From: Desulfopila sp. IMCC35006
Lineage (GTDB): Bacteria > Desulfobacterota > Desulfobulbia > Desulfobulbales > Desulfocapsaceae
Reading direction: 5' to 3'
DNA: 64,000 nucleotides
NCBI RefSeq assembly: GCF_005116645.1
Contig: NZ_SWCM01000001.1
Span: forward strand, 248,001-312,000
Under the pieces are notes generated by a model. That model did no database searches, was not told the DNA's origin, and was given only the letters and a program-made list of their open reading frames with translations. The translations under genes were made by a program, and so were the position numbers. Of this stretch, positions 8,420-16,165 are shown piece by piece. The first letter of the stretch is position 1. Every line of letters starts with the position of its first letter.

Positions 8420-9418
8420 TCAGGAATCCATCCTGACGATAATCCTGCCGGTCTGCCCACCCTTCAGGATCAATTCAATTTCTCCATCCAGTTCCTCCAG
8501 TGAAACTTCACGGCAGAGCTTAGCCAAAACGGTCGGTTTCCAGTCGGTGGCCAGATGCTGCCACACTTTTTTTCGTCGCTCCATCGGACAGTTCTGGGAA
8601 TCGATACCAAGCAGGGACACCCCACGCAGGATAAACGGAAAAACATTTAAGGGAAGCTCCGGCGACGCTACATTGCCACAGCAGGTGACAACTCCCCGGA
8701 GATCCGTACTTTTAATGGCCGATACCAAAATATCGCCGCCGACAGTATCTATCACTCCTGCCCAGATTCCTTTTAAAAGCGGACGCTCACTCCCTGCCGT
8801 CGCCTCGGCCCTGGAAAGAATTTTCCGGGCGCCAAGGCCGGTGAGAAACGGCACGGCCTCAGCTTTTCCGGAGACTGCCGAAACGGAATAGCCTAGTCCG
8901 GCAAGAAGAGCGACCGCAAGACTGCCAACACCGCCTGTGGCTCCGGTAACCAGAATATCCCCTCTATCGGCCGGCACACAGTGTGTTAAGGCCATGACCG
9001 ACATGCCGGCGGTAAAACCAGCTGTACCGAAAATCATGCTCTCCCGGAGATCCAGTCCAGTGGGCAGGGGCACAACCCAGGCAGCCGGCACCCGGATATA
9101 TTGGCCAAAACCGCCAGCGGTGTTCATGCCGAGATCATAACTGGTAACAATTACCTTGTCTCCCGGACTGAATGCTTCATTGCGACTCTCTTCAACGACT
9201 CCCGCCGCATCGATGCCGGGGGTATGGGGATATTTTCTGGTCACACCCCGGTTACCGCTGGCCGACAGAGCGTCTTTGTAGTTAAGAGAAGACCACATCA
9301 CCTTTATCAGAACTTCGCCATCCGGCAACTGATCAATCGTCTTCTGCTGAATTGACCGGGAGAACTGCTTTTCGCCGGCTTCTTCAACCACCATTGCCCT
9401 AAACGTTTTGACATTCAT
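8420..9418 (-). CDS. acuI: Acrylyl-CoA reductase-like MDR oxidoreductase (AcuI/YhdH)
   Basis: NADPH-dependent quinone-oxidoreductase-type enzyme of the AcuI/YhdH/YhfP branch, which reduces acrylyl-CoA to propionyl-CoA. It is a zinc-free MDR protein of 332 residues: the N-terminal GroES-like domain includes SSLNYKDALSASGNRG, the cofactor domain GATGGVGSLAVALLAGLGY (about 155-175). The family-typical segment near CGNVASPELPLNVFPFILRG is also present. I chose the ATG at 9418; the frame is open for 18 more codons but the extra residues are not conserved. A reducing route from acrylate or 3-hydroxypropionate into propionyl-CoA would feed the methylmalonyl pathway encoded downstream. The name similarity to AcuB/AcuC (acetoin) is coincidental. 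Confidence 0.87.
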   Translation of the reverse strand: MNVKTFRAMVVEEAGEKQFSRSIQQKTIDQLPDGEVLIKVMWSSLNYKDALSASGNRGVTRKYPHTPGIDAAGVVEESRNEAFSPGDKVIVTSYDLGMNTAGGFGQYIRVPAAWVVPLPTGLDLRESMIFGTAGFTAGMSVMALTHCVPADRGDILVTGATGGVGSLAVALLAGLGYSVSAVSGKAEAVPFLTGLGARKILSRAEATAGSERPLLKGIWAGVIDTVGGDILVSAIKSTDLRGVVTCCGNVASPELPLNVFPFILRGVSLLGIDSQNCPMERRKKVWQHLATDWKPTVLAKLCREVSLEELDGEIELILKGGQTGRIIVRMDS

Positions 9419-10203
9419 AACATGCGACCTCTTCCTGAATTTGCACAACATCCCTGATGTCCATTCGATCATTCCACTTCAAAAAGCAACGCAGCGAGCA
9501 TTGCATTTTTTTGTATTGATCTGCGTCCATCCGTTTTGATACACTCGTGAAATGCGAGTTTTCACTCACCTCTCCTCTTCTCAGGATGTGCCAAAATGAC
9601 AGAACAATTGTAATTGAAGGGCACTTCCTGTCCTCGCATGAAGTCGCAAATGTATCATTTCTACGATATATCAGCTTTGAACTATAGCCGAGGAGACAGT
9701 TTGAGAATAGTAATTTTTTCTTAAAATTCCAAACAGGCAAGCCTCGCCGTATTTCCTGGCCCAGGCACTGTGTGATTGCAATCCTTTGACCCGAAAGTAA
9801 TCTTTCACCAGTGCGCGAAGGCAAACCGAAGGGGATGGCAGGAGCAGGTTCCACTTCTGCGGTACGCCTCGAATATGTTGTCTTGCGGTGATAGAGTGGT
9901 GCACGTCAGACGGAATCTTCATTCTCCCTTTGATATCATTTTCCCTTGACAAACAAATTCAATATACATTAAAAGAAAGCGTAACATCGTTACTCCAAAT
10001 CCAGACAATTATTCACATTTATATATTTTTACCTATTAATATTAGAAAGTTAAATAAAAAAAACATTTTTTCAATCAACCCGTAAACGCTCATCTGGAAA
10101 CTCTCGTTTCCATCGTAATTTTTTTTATTTATGTATTTTTTTGAATATCTTACCAGTAAAAAATCAACAAGAACCATATCCCCATGAGAACAAGCAAGTA
10201 ACA
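9419..10203. other. Intergenic region upstream of tetR1
   Basis: About 785 bases without a convincing gene. The left part (9480-9930) is of ordinary composition; one minus-strand stretch near 9860-9930 encodes MKIPSDVHHSITAR, faintly like the N-terminus of Y1/REP-associated transposases, too degenerate to call. The right part (9940-10200) is AT-rich and holds a consensus -35 box TTGACA at 9946-9951, a near-palindrome at 9981-9993 and a second one over the tetR1 start codon. Confidence 0.6.
9982..9992. promoter_or_regulatory. Candidate TetR operator O1
   Basis: TAACATCGTTA inside the 13-bp near-palindrome GTAACATCGTTAC, one mismatch from the repeated 11-mer TAACAATGTTA. It sits about 30 bases after the TTGACA at 9946, where a repressor would cover the start of transcription of tetR1. 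Confidence 0.55.
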
Positions 10204-10209
10204 ATGTTA
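10199..10209. promoter_or_regulatory. Candidate TetR operator O2, overlapping the tetR1 start codon
   Basis: Palindrome TAACAATGTTA (arms of five around a central A), identical to the site before tetR2. Its position over the initiator ATG (10204-10206) could also allow binding to interfere directly with elongation or serve the downstream mmd operon. Confidence 0.55.
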
Positions 10210-10839
10210 GATGAACTTAACCCGGAAGTACGGGAGCGACTGGAAAAAGCAGTGATGGAAATTTTCTCCACTGCCGATTTCCACAAAGCCAGCATACGCG
10301 TCATTGCCGAAAAAGCAGGTGTGAGCTTTACCACCATTTACAAACATTATGGCAGTAAAGAACGACTTCTGTTCGCTTTTGTTAATATCTGGATGAGCGA
10401 ACTCACCGAACGTATTGCCGATCACCTGAACGGCATTGAAGACCTGAAGGAAAAACTGAGGAAAGTATTTTGGCTGCACCTGGATTATTACGAAAGAAAT
10501 GAAAAACTTGGCCGCATTCTCTTCATGACCCTGCCAATGCAGACCTGGATGACAGATGAATCTTTTGATCAGAAAAAGAGGGTGAACCTTATAATAGAAG
10601 TACTGAAAAAGGGGCAGCAGCAGGGAATAATCAACCCGAACATCCGGGCTGGCTCACTTCTCGACTTTATGCTGGGATTCATCCAGCGCCTCTTTTTCAT
10701 GTGGATAATTCGCGGCAAGCAGGAAAGCCTGGTCGAGAATGCCCACAACCTCTTCGAAATGGTCTGGCAAGGCATGGCCAACCCTGCCATAGTCAGATAC
10801 ATTAAACCAACGGATATACCAAAAAACCAGAAACAGTAG
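10204..10839 (+). CDS. TetR-family transcriptional regulator 1
   Basis: DNA-binding regulator of 211 residues. The N-terminal helix-turn-helix is typical (about residues 15-55, ASIRVIAEKAGVSFTTIYKHYGSKERLL); the C-terminal ligand domain is not of a named subfamily. It is a close paralogue of the protein encoded at 14976-15596, with near-identical DNA-binding helices, so both probably bind the same site. The ATG at 10204 aligns exactly with the paralogue's start; an in-frame TTG at 10141 is less likely. The gene precedes mmdA by 76 bases and may be co-transcribed with it. Acyl-CoA binding is a fair guess because the surrounding genes handle propionyl- and methylmalonyl-CoA, but the sequence does not show the ligand. 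Confidence 0.9.
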   Translation: MLDELNPEVRERLEKAVMEIFSTADFHKASIRVIAEKAGVSFTTIYKHYGSKERLLFAFVNIWMSELTERIADHLNGIEDLKEKLRKVFWLHLDYYERNEKLGRILFMTLPMQTWMTDESFDQKKRVNLIIEVLKKGQQQGIINPNIRAGSLLDFMLGFIQRLFFMWIIRGKQESLVENAHNLFEMVWQGMANPAIVRYIKPTDIPKNQKQ

Positions 10840-10915
10840 CCAACAGTCATTGTCCAGCCCTGGCAACGGATAAAGGCTGGCGATAGAGACAAACCCAGAT
10901 CAAGGAGCACAGAAC

Positions 10916-12463
10916 ATGTCTTTGGATAAAAGAACACTCTTGCTGAATAAAAAGAAAAAAATAGCTCTAGGAGGAGGGGAAGCACGAATAAAAAAGCAAC
11001 ATGCCAGTGGTAAAATGAGCGCAAGAGAACGCCTCCTTCACCTCTTTGACCAGGGTACATTCATTGAACTGGACGCCTTTGTTAAAAACCGATGTACGAG
11101 ATTCGGCATGGACAAACTCGATTTTGAAGGAGAATCCGTGGTCACCGGATATGGACAGATCGAAGGCAGAGTAGTCTTCGCGTTCTCCCAGGATTTCACC
11201 ATTACCGGAGGTGCCTTAGGTGAGATGCATGCCCGAAAAATAGTCAAGGCCATGGATGGCGCAGCCAAGGTTGGTGCACCTATTGTCGGGCTGAACGATT
11301 CGGGAGGCGCCAGAATTCAGGAGGCGGTCGATGCCCTGTCCGGGTACGGCGATATCTTTTACCGAAATGCCATATACTCCGGAGTCATCCCCCAGATCTC
11401 TGCCGTTATGGGTCCCTGTGCCGGCGGAGCAGTATATTCCCCGGCACTTACCGATTTTATCTTCATGGTCGACAAGACTTCACAGATGTTCATCACCGGC
11501 CCGCAAGTAATTAAAACGGTAACCGGAGAAATCGTATCTGCCGAAGAACTCGGTGGAGCGATGACCCACAACAGCGTCAGCGGCAATGTCCACTTCATGG
11601 CCGATTCCGAGCAACAGTGCCTTGCCGACATCAGGAAACTGATCCAGTATCTCCCCTCAAACAGCATGGAGAAGAGCCCTGTCAAAGCCTCAGGCAACGA
11701 TATCAACAGACAAATCGAGGAACTGGACGACCTGATCCCGGAAAATCCCAACAAACCCTACAATATACTTGATGTAATTCACCCAATCATTGATGATGGG
11801 GAGTTCATGCAGTACCAACCCTACTTTGCCACCAACCTTATAACCGGATTTGCCCGGATCAACGGCAAATCGATCGGCATTATCGCCAACCAGCCCAATG
11901 TCATGGCCGGCTGTCTCGACATGAACGCCGGTGACAAAGCATCCAGATTTATCAGAACCTGCGATGCTTTCAATATTCCTCTGCTGACCTTCGTCGACGT
12001 TCCCGGTTTCCTCCCGGGTACGACCCAGGAATATGGCGGCATTATTCGCCACGGGGCCAAAATTCTGTATGCCTACAGCGAGGCCACCGTCCCCAAAGTC
12101 ACCCTTATTACCCGTAAAGCTTACGGCGGAGCATACGTTGCCATGTGCTCTAAATCCCTCGGGGCCGATATGGTGTTCGCCTGGCCATCAGCCGAGGTTG
12201 CGGTGATGGGTTCGGAGGGTGCGGTGAACATCATATTTAAAAACGATATCGCGCAGGCGGAGGATAAAGTCGCAACCAAGCAAAAGATTCTCGAAGAGTA
12301 TTCCGCCGAGTTTGCCACCCCCTACAAGGCTGCGGAACGAGGGTTCGTTGACGATGTTATCGAACCGCGCACCTCACGCCAGAGAATTATCGATGCCTTC
12401 AATATGCTCGAAGGAAAACGGGAAAAACGTCCTGCAAAAAAACACGGCAACATACCACTTTAA
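10916..12463 (+). CDS. mmdA: Methylmalonyl-CoA decarboxylase alpha subunit (carboxyltransferase)
   Basis: Carboxyltransferase subunit of a sodium-translocating methylmalonyl-CoA decarboxylase; moves the carboxyl group from (S)-methylmalonyl-CoA to biotin. The 515-residue protein has the two crotonase-like halves of acyl-CoA carboxylase beta chains, with oxyanion-forming segments [12 protein letters not shown] (about 125-136) and [17 protein letters not shown] (about 360-376), and [14 protein letters not shown] between them. It heads the gene order mmdA-mmdD-mmdC-mmdB, where the membrane subunits decide that this is the Na+-pumping enzyme and not a soluble carboxylase. A second, divergent carboxyltransferase is encoded at 22422-23972 for the transcarboxylase. 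A ribosome binding site AAGGAG precedes the ATG. Confidence 0.93.
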   Translation: MSLDKRTLLLNKKKKIALGGGEARIKKQHASGKMSARERLLHLFDQGTFIELDAFVKNRCTRFGMDKLDFEGESVVTGYGQIEGRVVFAFSQDFTITGGALGEMHARKIVKAMDGAAKVGAPIVGLNDSGGARIQEAVDALSGYGDIFYRNAIYSGVIPQISAVMGPCAGGAVYSPALTDFIFMVDKTSQMFITGPQVIKTVTGEIVSAEELGGAMTHNSVSGNVHFMADSEQQCLADIRKLIQYLPSNSMEKSPVKASGNDINRQIEELDDLIPENPNKPYNILDVIHPIIDDGEFMQYQPYFATNLITGFARINGKSIGIIANQPNVMAGCLDMNAGDKASRFIRTCDAFNIPLLTFVDVPGFLPGTTQEYGGIIRHGAKILYAYSEATVPKVTLITRKAYGGAYVAMCSKSLGADMVFAWPSAEVAVMGSEGAVNIIFKNDIAQAEDKVATKQKILEEYSAEFATPYKAAERGFVDDVIEPRTSRQRIIDAFNMLEGKREKRPAKKHGNIPL

Positions 12464-12478
12464 CAGGAGAAAACGATT

Positions 12479-12895
12479 ATGACCGTTACTGAATTACTGG
12501 CGAGCTTTGCCAATCCCGACACCATGCACGCCCTGTCTATCACGGACAAGCTTCTGGCAGGCCTGATAACGACCGTACTCGGCATGGGCATCACCTTTGC
12601 AGCACTCATTATCTTGCAGTTCATCATTGCATGGATGGACAAAATTCTCAACAGGCAGGAAGCGGAAGCAATACCGGCGACAGCAACCGTACCCACAACG
12701 ACAAAATTGCCTGCTACGCAACCGGAACACGCTCCGGACGACAAGGAACTGGTGGCGGTAATCGCCAGTGTTATTGCCATGAAAATGAAAACGTCGGTTG
12801 ACAACATTGTCATAAAAAACATCGTCAAACTCGAGGATGTCTCCCCGGCCTGGAACCGGGCCGGAATTCTTGAGCAGATGAACAGCAGATTTTAA
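12479..12895 (+). CDS. mmdD: Methylmalonyl-CoA decarboxylase delta subunit (OadG-like)
   Basis: Small membrane subunit that anchors the carboxyltransferase to the beta subunit. The 138-residue protein has one N-terminal membrane helix (about 25-50, LAGLITTVLGMGITFAALII), a Pro/Thr/Ala linker (about 60-85), and a C-terminal domain with the family signature ending in SPAWNRAGILEQMNSRF. In oxaloacetate decarboxylases this tail binds the carboxyltransferase subunit. It starts 15 bases after mmdA. A membrane-free relative of the same tail is encoded separately in the transcarboxylase cluster (21780-21983). Confidence 0.87.
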   Translation: MTVTELLASFANPDTMHALSITDKLLAGLITTVLGMGITFAALIILQFIIAWMDKILNRQEAEAIPATATVPTTTKLPATQPEHAPDDKELVAVIASVIAMKMKTSVDNIVIKNIVKLEDVSPAWNRAGILEQMNSRF

Positions 12896-12917
12896 ATAAA
12901 AACCGGAGGTCAAGCAT

Positions 12918-13325
12918 ATGAAAATGTTCAGAGTTGTCGTCAACGGGAGTGAATACAAAGTAGGCATTGAAGAACTGAAGGAAGAACATACACCCCAGCC
13001 AGTGCAGCCCAAAAGCGCACCCCCCGCCAGGCAGACTGAGCCGCCCCCCGCACCAAAACCGCAACAAAAAGCTCAGCCGGCATCAGGGGGCACCGATGCA
13101 GCGTCTGCAGGCGGGACCATTGTCGCGCCGATGCCGGGAACTGTGCTGCAAGTTGCAGTCGGCATCGGCGACACGGTGACAAAAGGCCAAACTCTGCTTG
13201 TCCTTGAAGCCATGAAAATGGAAAACGAAATCATGGCCCCGGCCGACGGTATCGTCAAAGAACTCAATGTAACTCAGGGCGTATCGGTCAACGCCGGCGA
13301 CATCCTGGTTGTTCTGTCACTTTAA
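12918..13325 (+). CDS. mmdC: Methylmalonyl-CoA decarboxylase gamma subunit (biotin carrier)
   Basis: Biotin carboxyl carrier of the Na+-pumping decarboxylase; shuttles CO2 from MmdA to MmdB. The 135-residue protein has a short N-terminal assembly segment (MKMFRVVVNGSEYKV), a flexible Pro/Ala/Gln linker (about 28-65) and a C-terminal biotinyl domain with EAMKMEN, biotinylated at Lys100. This architecture matches MmdC of Veillonella and Propionigenium. It lies between mmdD and mmdB with short gaps of 22 and 15 bases. A strong GGAGG precedes the start. Confidence 0.92.
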   Translation: MKMFRVVVNGSEYKVGIEELKEEHTPQPVQPKSAPPARQTEPPPAPKPQQKAQPASGGTDAASAGGTIVAPMPGTVLQVAVGIGDTVTKGQTLLVLEAMKMENEIMAPADGIVKELNVTQGVSVNAGDILVVLSL

Positions 13326-13340
13326 AGGGAGATACCTACC

Positions 13341-14504
13341 ATGCTGGAAGCACTTCTCGACTTCGCCAAAAGCACCGGATTCTACGGCCTGACAATAGGG
13401 GCGATACTTATGGTCGGTATAGCCTGCATTTTATTGTATCTGGCAATTGTAAAAAAGTTCGAACCTCTGCTCCTCGTGCCAATTGCCTTTGGCGTTTTAC
13501 TGACCAATCTCCCCTTCGCTGACCTAATGGCCGAGCCGGTGATGGAAATTAAAGAAAACGTCATCCACACCATTCAACCCGGCGGCCTGCTCTATTATCT
13601 GTTCCAGGGCGATCACCTGGGGATTTTCCCTCCCCTTATCTTCATGGGTGTCGGAGCAATGACCGACTTTGGACCGCTTATCGCCAATCCCAAATCACTC
13701 CTGCTCGGCGCGGCGGCTCAGTTCGGCATTTTCATCACCTTTATCGGCGCCATTGCCTCCGGCCTCTTTACCGCACAGGAAGCTGCTTCTATCGGGATAA
13801 TCGGCGGAGCCGACGGTCCTACCGCTATTTTTCTGTCCTCGAAGCTGGCCCCGCACCTGCTTGGACCCATCGCCATCGCCGCCTACTCCTATATGGCGCT
13901 GGTGCCGATAATCCAGCCGCCAATTATGCGTTTGCTGACCACGCAAAAAGAACGGGTCATCAGAATGACGCAATTACGCGATGTGACCAAAAGAGAAAAA
14001 ATTCTCTTCCCGATTATCGTCACCATAGTGGTGTCACTGATGGTGCCTCCGGCGGCAACCCTTATTGGCATGCTGATGCTCGGCAACCTGTTCCGGGAAT
14101 CGGGTGTTGTCGGTAGACTGGAAGATACCGCCAAAAACGCACTTATCAATATCATCACCATCTTTCTGGGAGTAACAGTTGGCGCAACAGCTACTGCCGA
14201 GCAATTCTTAAAAATTGAGACCCTTGCCATTCTCACCCTTGGGGTAACCGCTTTTGCAATAGGCACAGCCTCCGGCGTTCTCCTTGCCAAACTGATGAAT
14301 AAACTTATGAACGTGCGCATCAACCCGCTGATCGGTTCGGCCGGTGTTTCCGCGGTACCTATGGCGGCAAGGGTATCTCAGGTCGTCGGCCAGAAAGCTG
14401 ATCCGGGCAATTTTCTTCTCATGCATGCCATGGGACCTAACGTTGCCGGCGTCATAGGCTCAGCCGTTTCTGCCGGAGTATTGTTATCGTTATTCGGCAA
14501 CTAG
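13341..14504 (+). CDS. mmdB: Methylmalonyl-CoA decarboxylase beta subunit (Na+ pump)
   Basis: Multi-span membrane subunit that decarboxylates carboxybiotin and pumps sodium ions outward. The 387 residues form about nine to eleven helices. The conserved core with the ion-binding Asp is present ([20 protein letters not shown], about 151-170), followed by [21 protein letters not shown] and, near the end, the second conserved repeat [16 protein letters not shown] and [16 protein letters not shown]. Length and motifs match OadB/MmdB. It closes the operon and is followed by a perfect 15-bp stem-loop. Its presence makes succinate-to-propionate conversion energy-conserving. Confidence 0.95.
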   Translation: MLEALLDFAKSTGFYGLTIGAILMVGIACILLYLAIVKKFEPLLLVPIAFGVLLTNLPFADLMAEPVMEIKENVIHTIQPGGLLYYLFQGDHLGIFPPLIFMGVGAMTDFGPLIANPKSLLLGAAAQFGIFITFIGAIASGLFTAQEAASIGIIGGADGPTAIFLSSKLAPHLLGPIAIAAYSYMALVPIIQPPIMRLLTTQKERVIRMTQLRDVTKREKILFPIIVTIVVSLMVPPAATLIGMLMLGNLFRESGVVGRLEDTAKNALINIITIFLGVTVGATATAEQFLKIETLAILTLGVTAFAIGTASGVLLAKLMNKLMNVRINPLIGSAGVSAVPMAARVSQVVGQKADPGNFLLMHAMGPNVAGVIGSAVSAGVLLSLFGN

Positions 14505-14511
14505 GACCTCG

Positions 14512-14547
14512 CAGATTATTTTCTTATCTTTATAAGAAAATAATCTG
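14512..14547. terminator. Stem-loop after mmdB
   Basis: Perfect 15-base inverted repeat (CAGATTATTTTCTTA and its complement) with a 6-base loop, 8 bases behind the mmdB stop. No T-run follows, so it may act in mRNA 3'-end protection as well as termination. Confidence 0.6.
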
Positions 14548-14778
14548 TTGCCTGCTCTGCAACTTTTTCTCAAGGGCGTATCAATACTCCCTGCCGTTAT
14601 CTTACTTACCCGACAACATCCCGAGGCAGAATCTCGGTCGAGGCGTGCGGTAGCGCACCATCGACGTCGCATTGATTCGCCTGAATGCCCTCTCACTCGT
14701 CACCGCAAATGAAAAATAGCAGGAACAATTACAGCTTTTTGCTTGTAAAGTTTTCCGCAATACATTACAACACAAGTG

Positions 14779-14789
14779 TAACAATGTTA
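14779..14789. promoter_or_regulatory. Candidate TetR operator O3
   Basis: Exact palindrome TAACAATGTTA, within GTGTAACAATGTTAT, 13 bases upstream of the predicted -35 box of tetR2. It is identical to O2 at tetR1. Confidence 0.55.
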
Positions 14790-14802
14790 TCCGCCTGATC
14801 TG

Positions 14803-14832
14803 TTTGACTTGGAATAGCATATTTTTTATACG
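14803..14832 (+). promoter_or_regulatory. tetR2 promoter: Predicted sigma-70-type promoter of tetR2
   Basis: TTGACT at 14803-14808 and TATACG at 14827-14832, 18-base spacer. It drives tetR2 and perhaps the epimerase-mutase genes behind it. The rest of 14548-14975 shows no gene. Confidence 0.45.
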
Positions 14833-14975
14833 GCAATTCGGCGAATTAACTTTTTCAAAGAGCAATAACGACACTACATCGTCAACATTCAGGCTGGCTC
14901 CCAAAAGGGGTGATAGGCGGATTTTTTTTTCACGATAAGAACAAAGTTTTTTAACTCATAAACCAATAGTCAGAT

Positions 14976-15596
14976 ATGCCAGATGAACTGAACGGCGATA
15001 TACACAGGCGGCTCGAAAAAGCGGTTCTGGAGGTTTTTTCCAACTCCGACTTTCACCGTGCATCCATTCGCGATATTGCCAACAAGGCTGGAGTCAGCTT
15101 TACCACAATATACAAGCACTACGGAAGCAAAGAGCGGTTAGTTTTCGCATTTGTTGATATCTGGATGGGCAAACTGACGGATCGAATTGTTGACCACCTG
15201 CAGGGCATTGAAAGTATGAAAGAAAAGCTGCGCAAAGTTTTTTGGTTGCAGCTCGACTACTATGAACGCCATGAAGGATTAGGCAGAATTGTCTTTATGA
15301 CCCTGCCGATGAAAACCTGGATGGCCGATGAGACTTTTGACCAGCCCAGAATGATGTCACTTATGATAGATGTTCTGCGCCAGGGACAAAAGGAAGGCAT
15401 CCTCAACCCACATGTTCGCGCCGGTACCCTGCTCGATTTTCTTATGGGTTTTGTGCAGCGCAGCTTCTTTATGTGGATTCTCCGGGGCAAAACCGGCTCA
15501 CTCTCCGAACAGGCAAACATAATGTTCGAAATGGTCTGGCAGGGCATGAAAAATCACCCGCAACAACTAAACCAGGGGTCCACCCCTGAGGATTGA
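14976..15596 (+). CDS. TetR-family transcriptional regulator 2
   Basis: Paralogue of the regulator at 10204-10839, with 206 residues. The recognition helices are almost identical (ASIRDIANKAGVSFTTIYKHYGSKERLV), as is much of the effector domain (KLRKVFWLQLDYYERHEGLGRIVFMTLPMKTW). The two probably arose by duplication and share an operator, perhaps differing in ligand. It is followed after 63 bases by the epimerase gene on the same strand, as tetR1 is followed by mmdA, so each copy heads one half of the methylmalonyl pathway. Ligand unknown; acyl-CoA is the best guess. Confidence 0.9.
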   Translation: MPDELNGDIHRRLEKAVLEVFSNSDFHRASIRDIANKAGVSFTTIYKHYGSKERLVFAFVDIWMGKLTDRIVDHLQGIESMKEKLRKVFWLQLDYYERHEGLGRIVFMTLPMKTWMADETFDQPRMMSLMIDVLRQGQKEGILNPHVRAGTLLDFLMGFVQRSFFMWILRGKTGSLSEQANIMFEMVWQGMKNHPQQLNQGSTPED

Positions 15597-15659
15597 TATA
15601 CTTGAGTTACGGTCACAAAAGGCAGACGCGATAGACAAATTTTACTTTTGGAGGATTCA

Positions 15660-16064
15660 ATGAAAATATTGAAAATCGATCATTTAGGCATAGCAGTAAA
15701 CAGTATAGATGATGGAAAAAATTTCTGGTCCGAGGTACTCGGTCTCAAATTTGAAGGCGCAGAGACAGTTGATACGCAAAAGGTCACTACTGCTTTTTTT
15801 CCAGTCGGCGAAAGTGAGGTTGAGCTTCTTCAATCAACTTCCCCCGATGGTCCGGTTGCTAAATTTATTGAAAAAAAGGGCACTGGCTTCCAGCATGTCG
15901 CGTTCCGGGTCGCCAACATTGAAGAAGCACTGCAGGAGCTTAAAGACAAAGGCATACAGCTGATTGATCAAGAACCAAGAATCGGAGCAGGCGGGGCCAA
16001 GATCGCCTTTCTCCACCCCAAGGCCACAGGTGGTGTGCTGGTGGAGCTTTGCGAACGTTCCTAG
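15660..16064 (+). CDS. mce: Methylmalonyl-CoA epimerase
   Basis: Interconverts (S)- and (R)-methylmalonyl-CoA, linking the carboxylating or decarboxylating enzymes, which use the S form, to the mutase, which uses the R form. It is a 134-residue vicinal-oxygen-chelate protein with metal-ligand regions DHLGIAVNS (His near residue 8), VELLQ, FQHVAFRV (His near 81) and GVLVELCE (Glu near 131). Length is normal. The ATG at 15660 follows a GGAGG at 15650-15654. The mutase gene comes 101 bases later. Confidence 0.95.
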   Translation: MKILKIDHLGIAVNSIDDGKNFWSEVLGLKFEGAETVDTQKVTTAFFPVGESEVELLQSTSPDGPVAKFIEKKGTGFQHVAFRVANIEEALQELKDKGIQLIDQEPRIGAGGAKIAFLHPKATGGVLVELCERS

Positions 16065-16165
16065 TATGCAGAGTCCTACTCCCTAACGGGGATAATGATC
16101 TTATGCAATAATTTCATCAAAATAAGAACAAGGCATGTATCTCTAAGTCACTAAAGGAGCAACTG

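Noticed and set aside
9671-9952. Minus-strand frame with MKIPSDVHHSITAR, like the start of REP-associated transposases
   Set aside because: Only about 15 residues look similar, the rest has no transposase motif in any frame, and chance similarity cannot be excluded.
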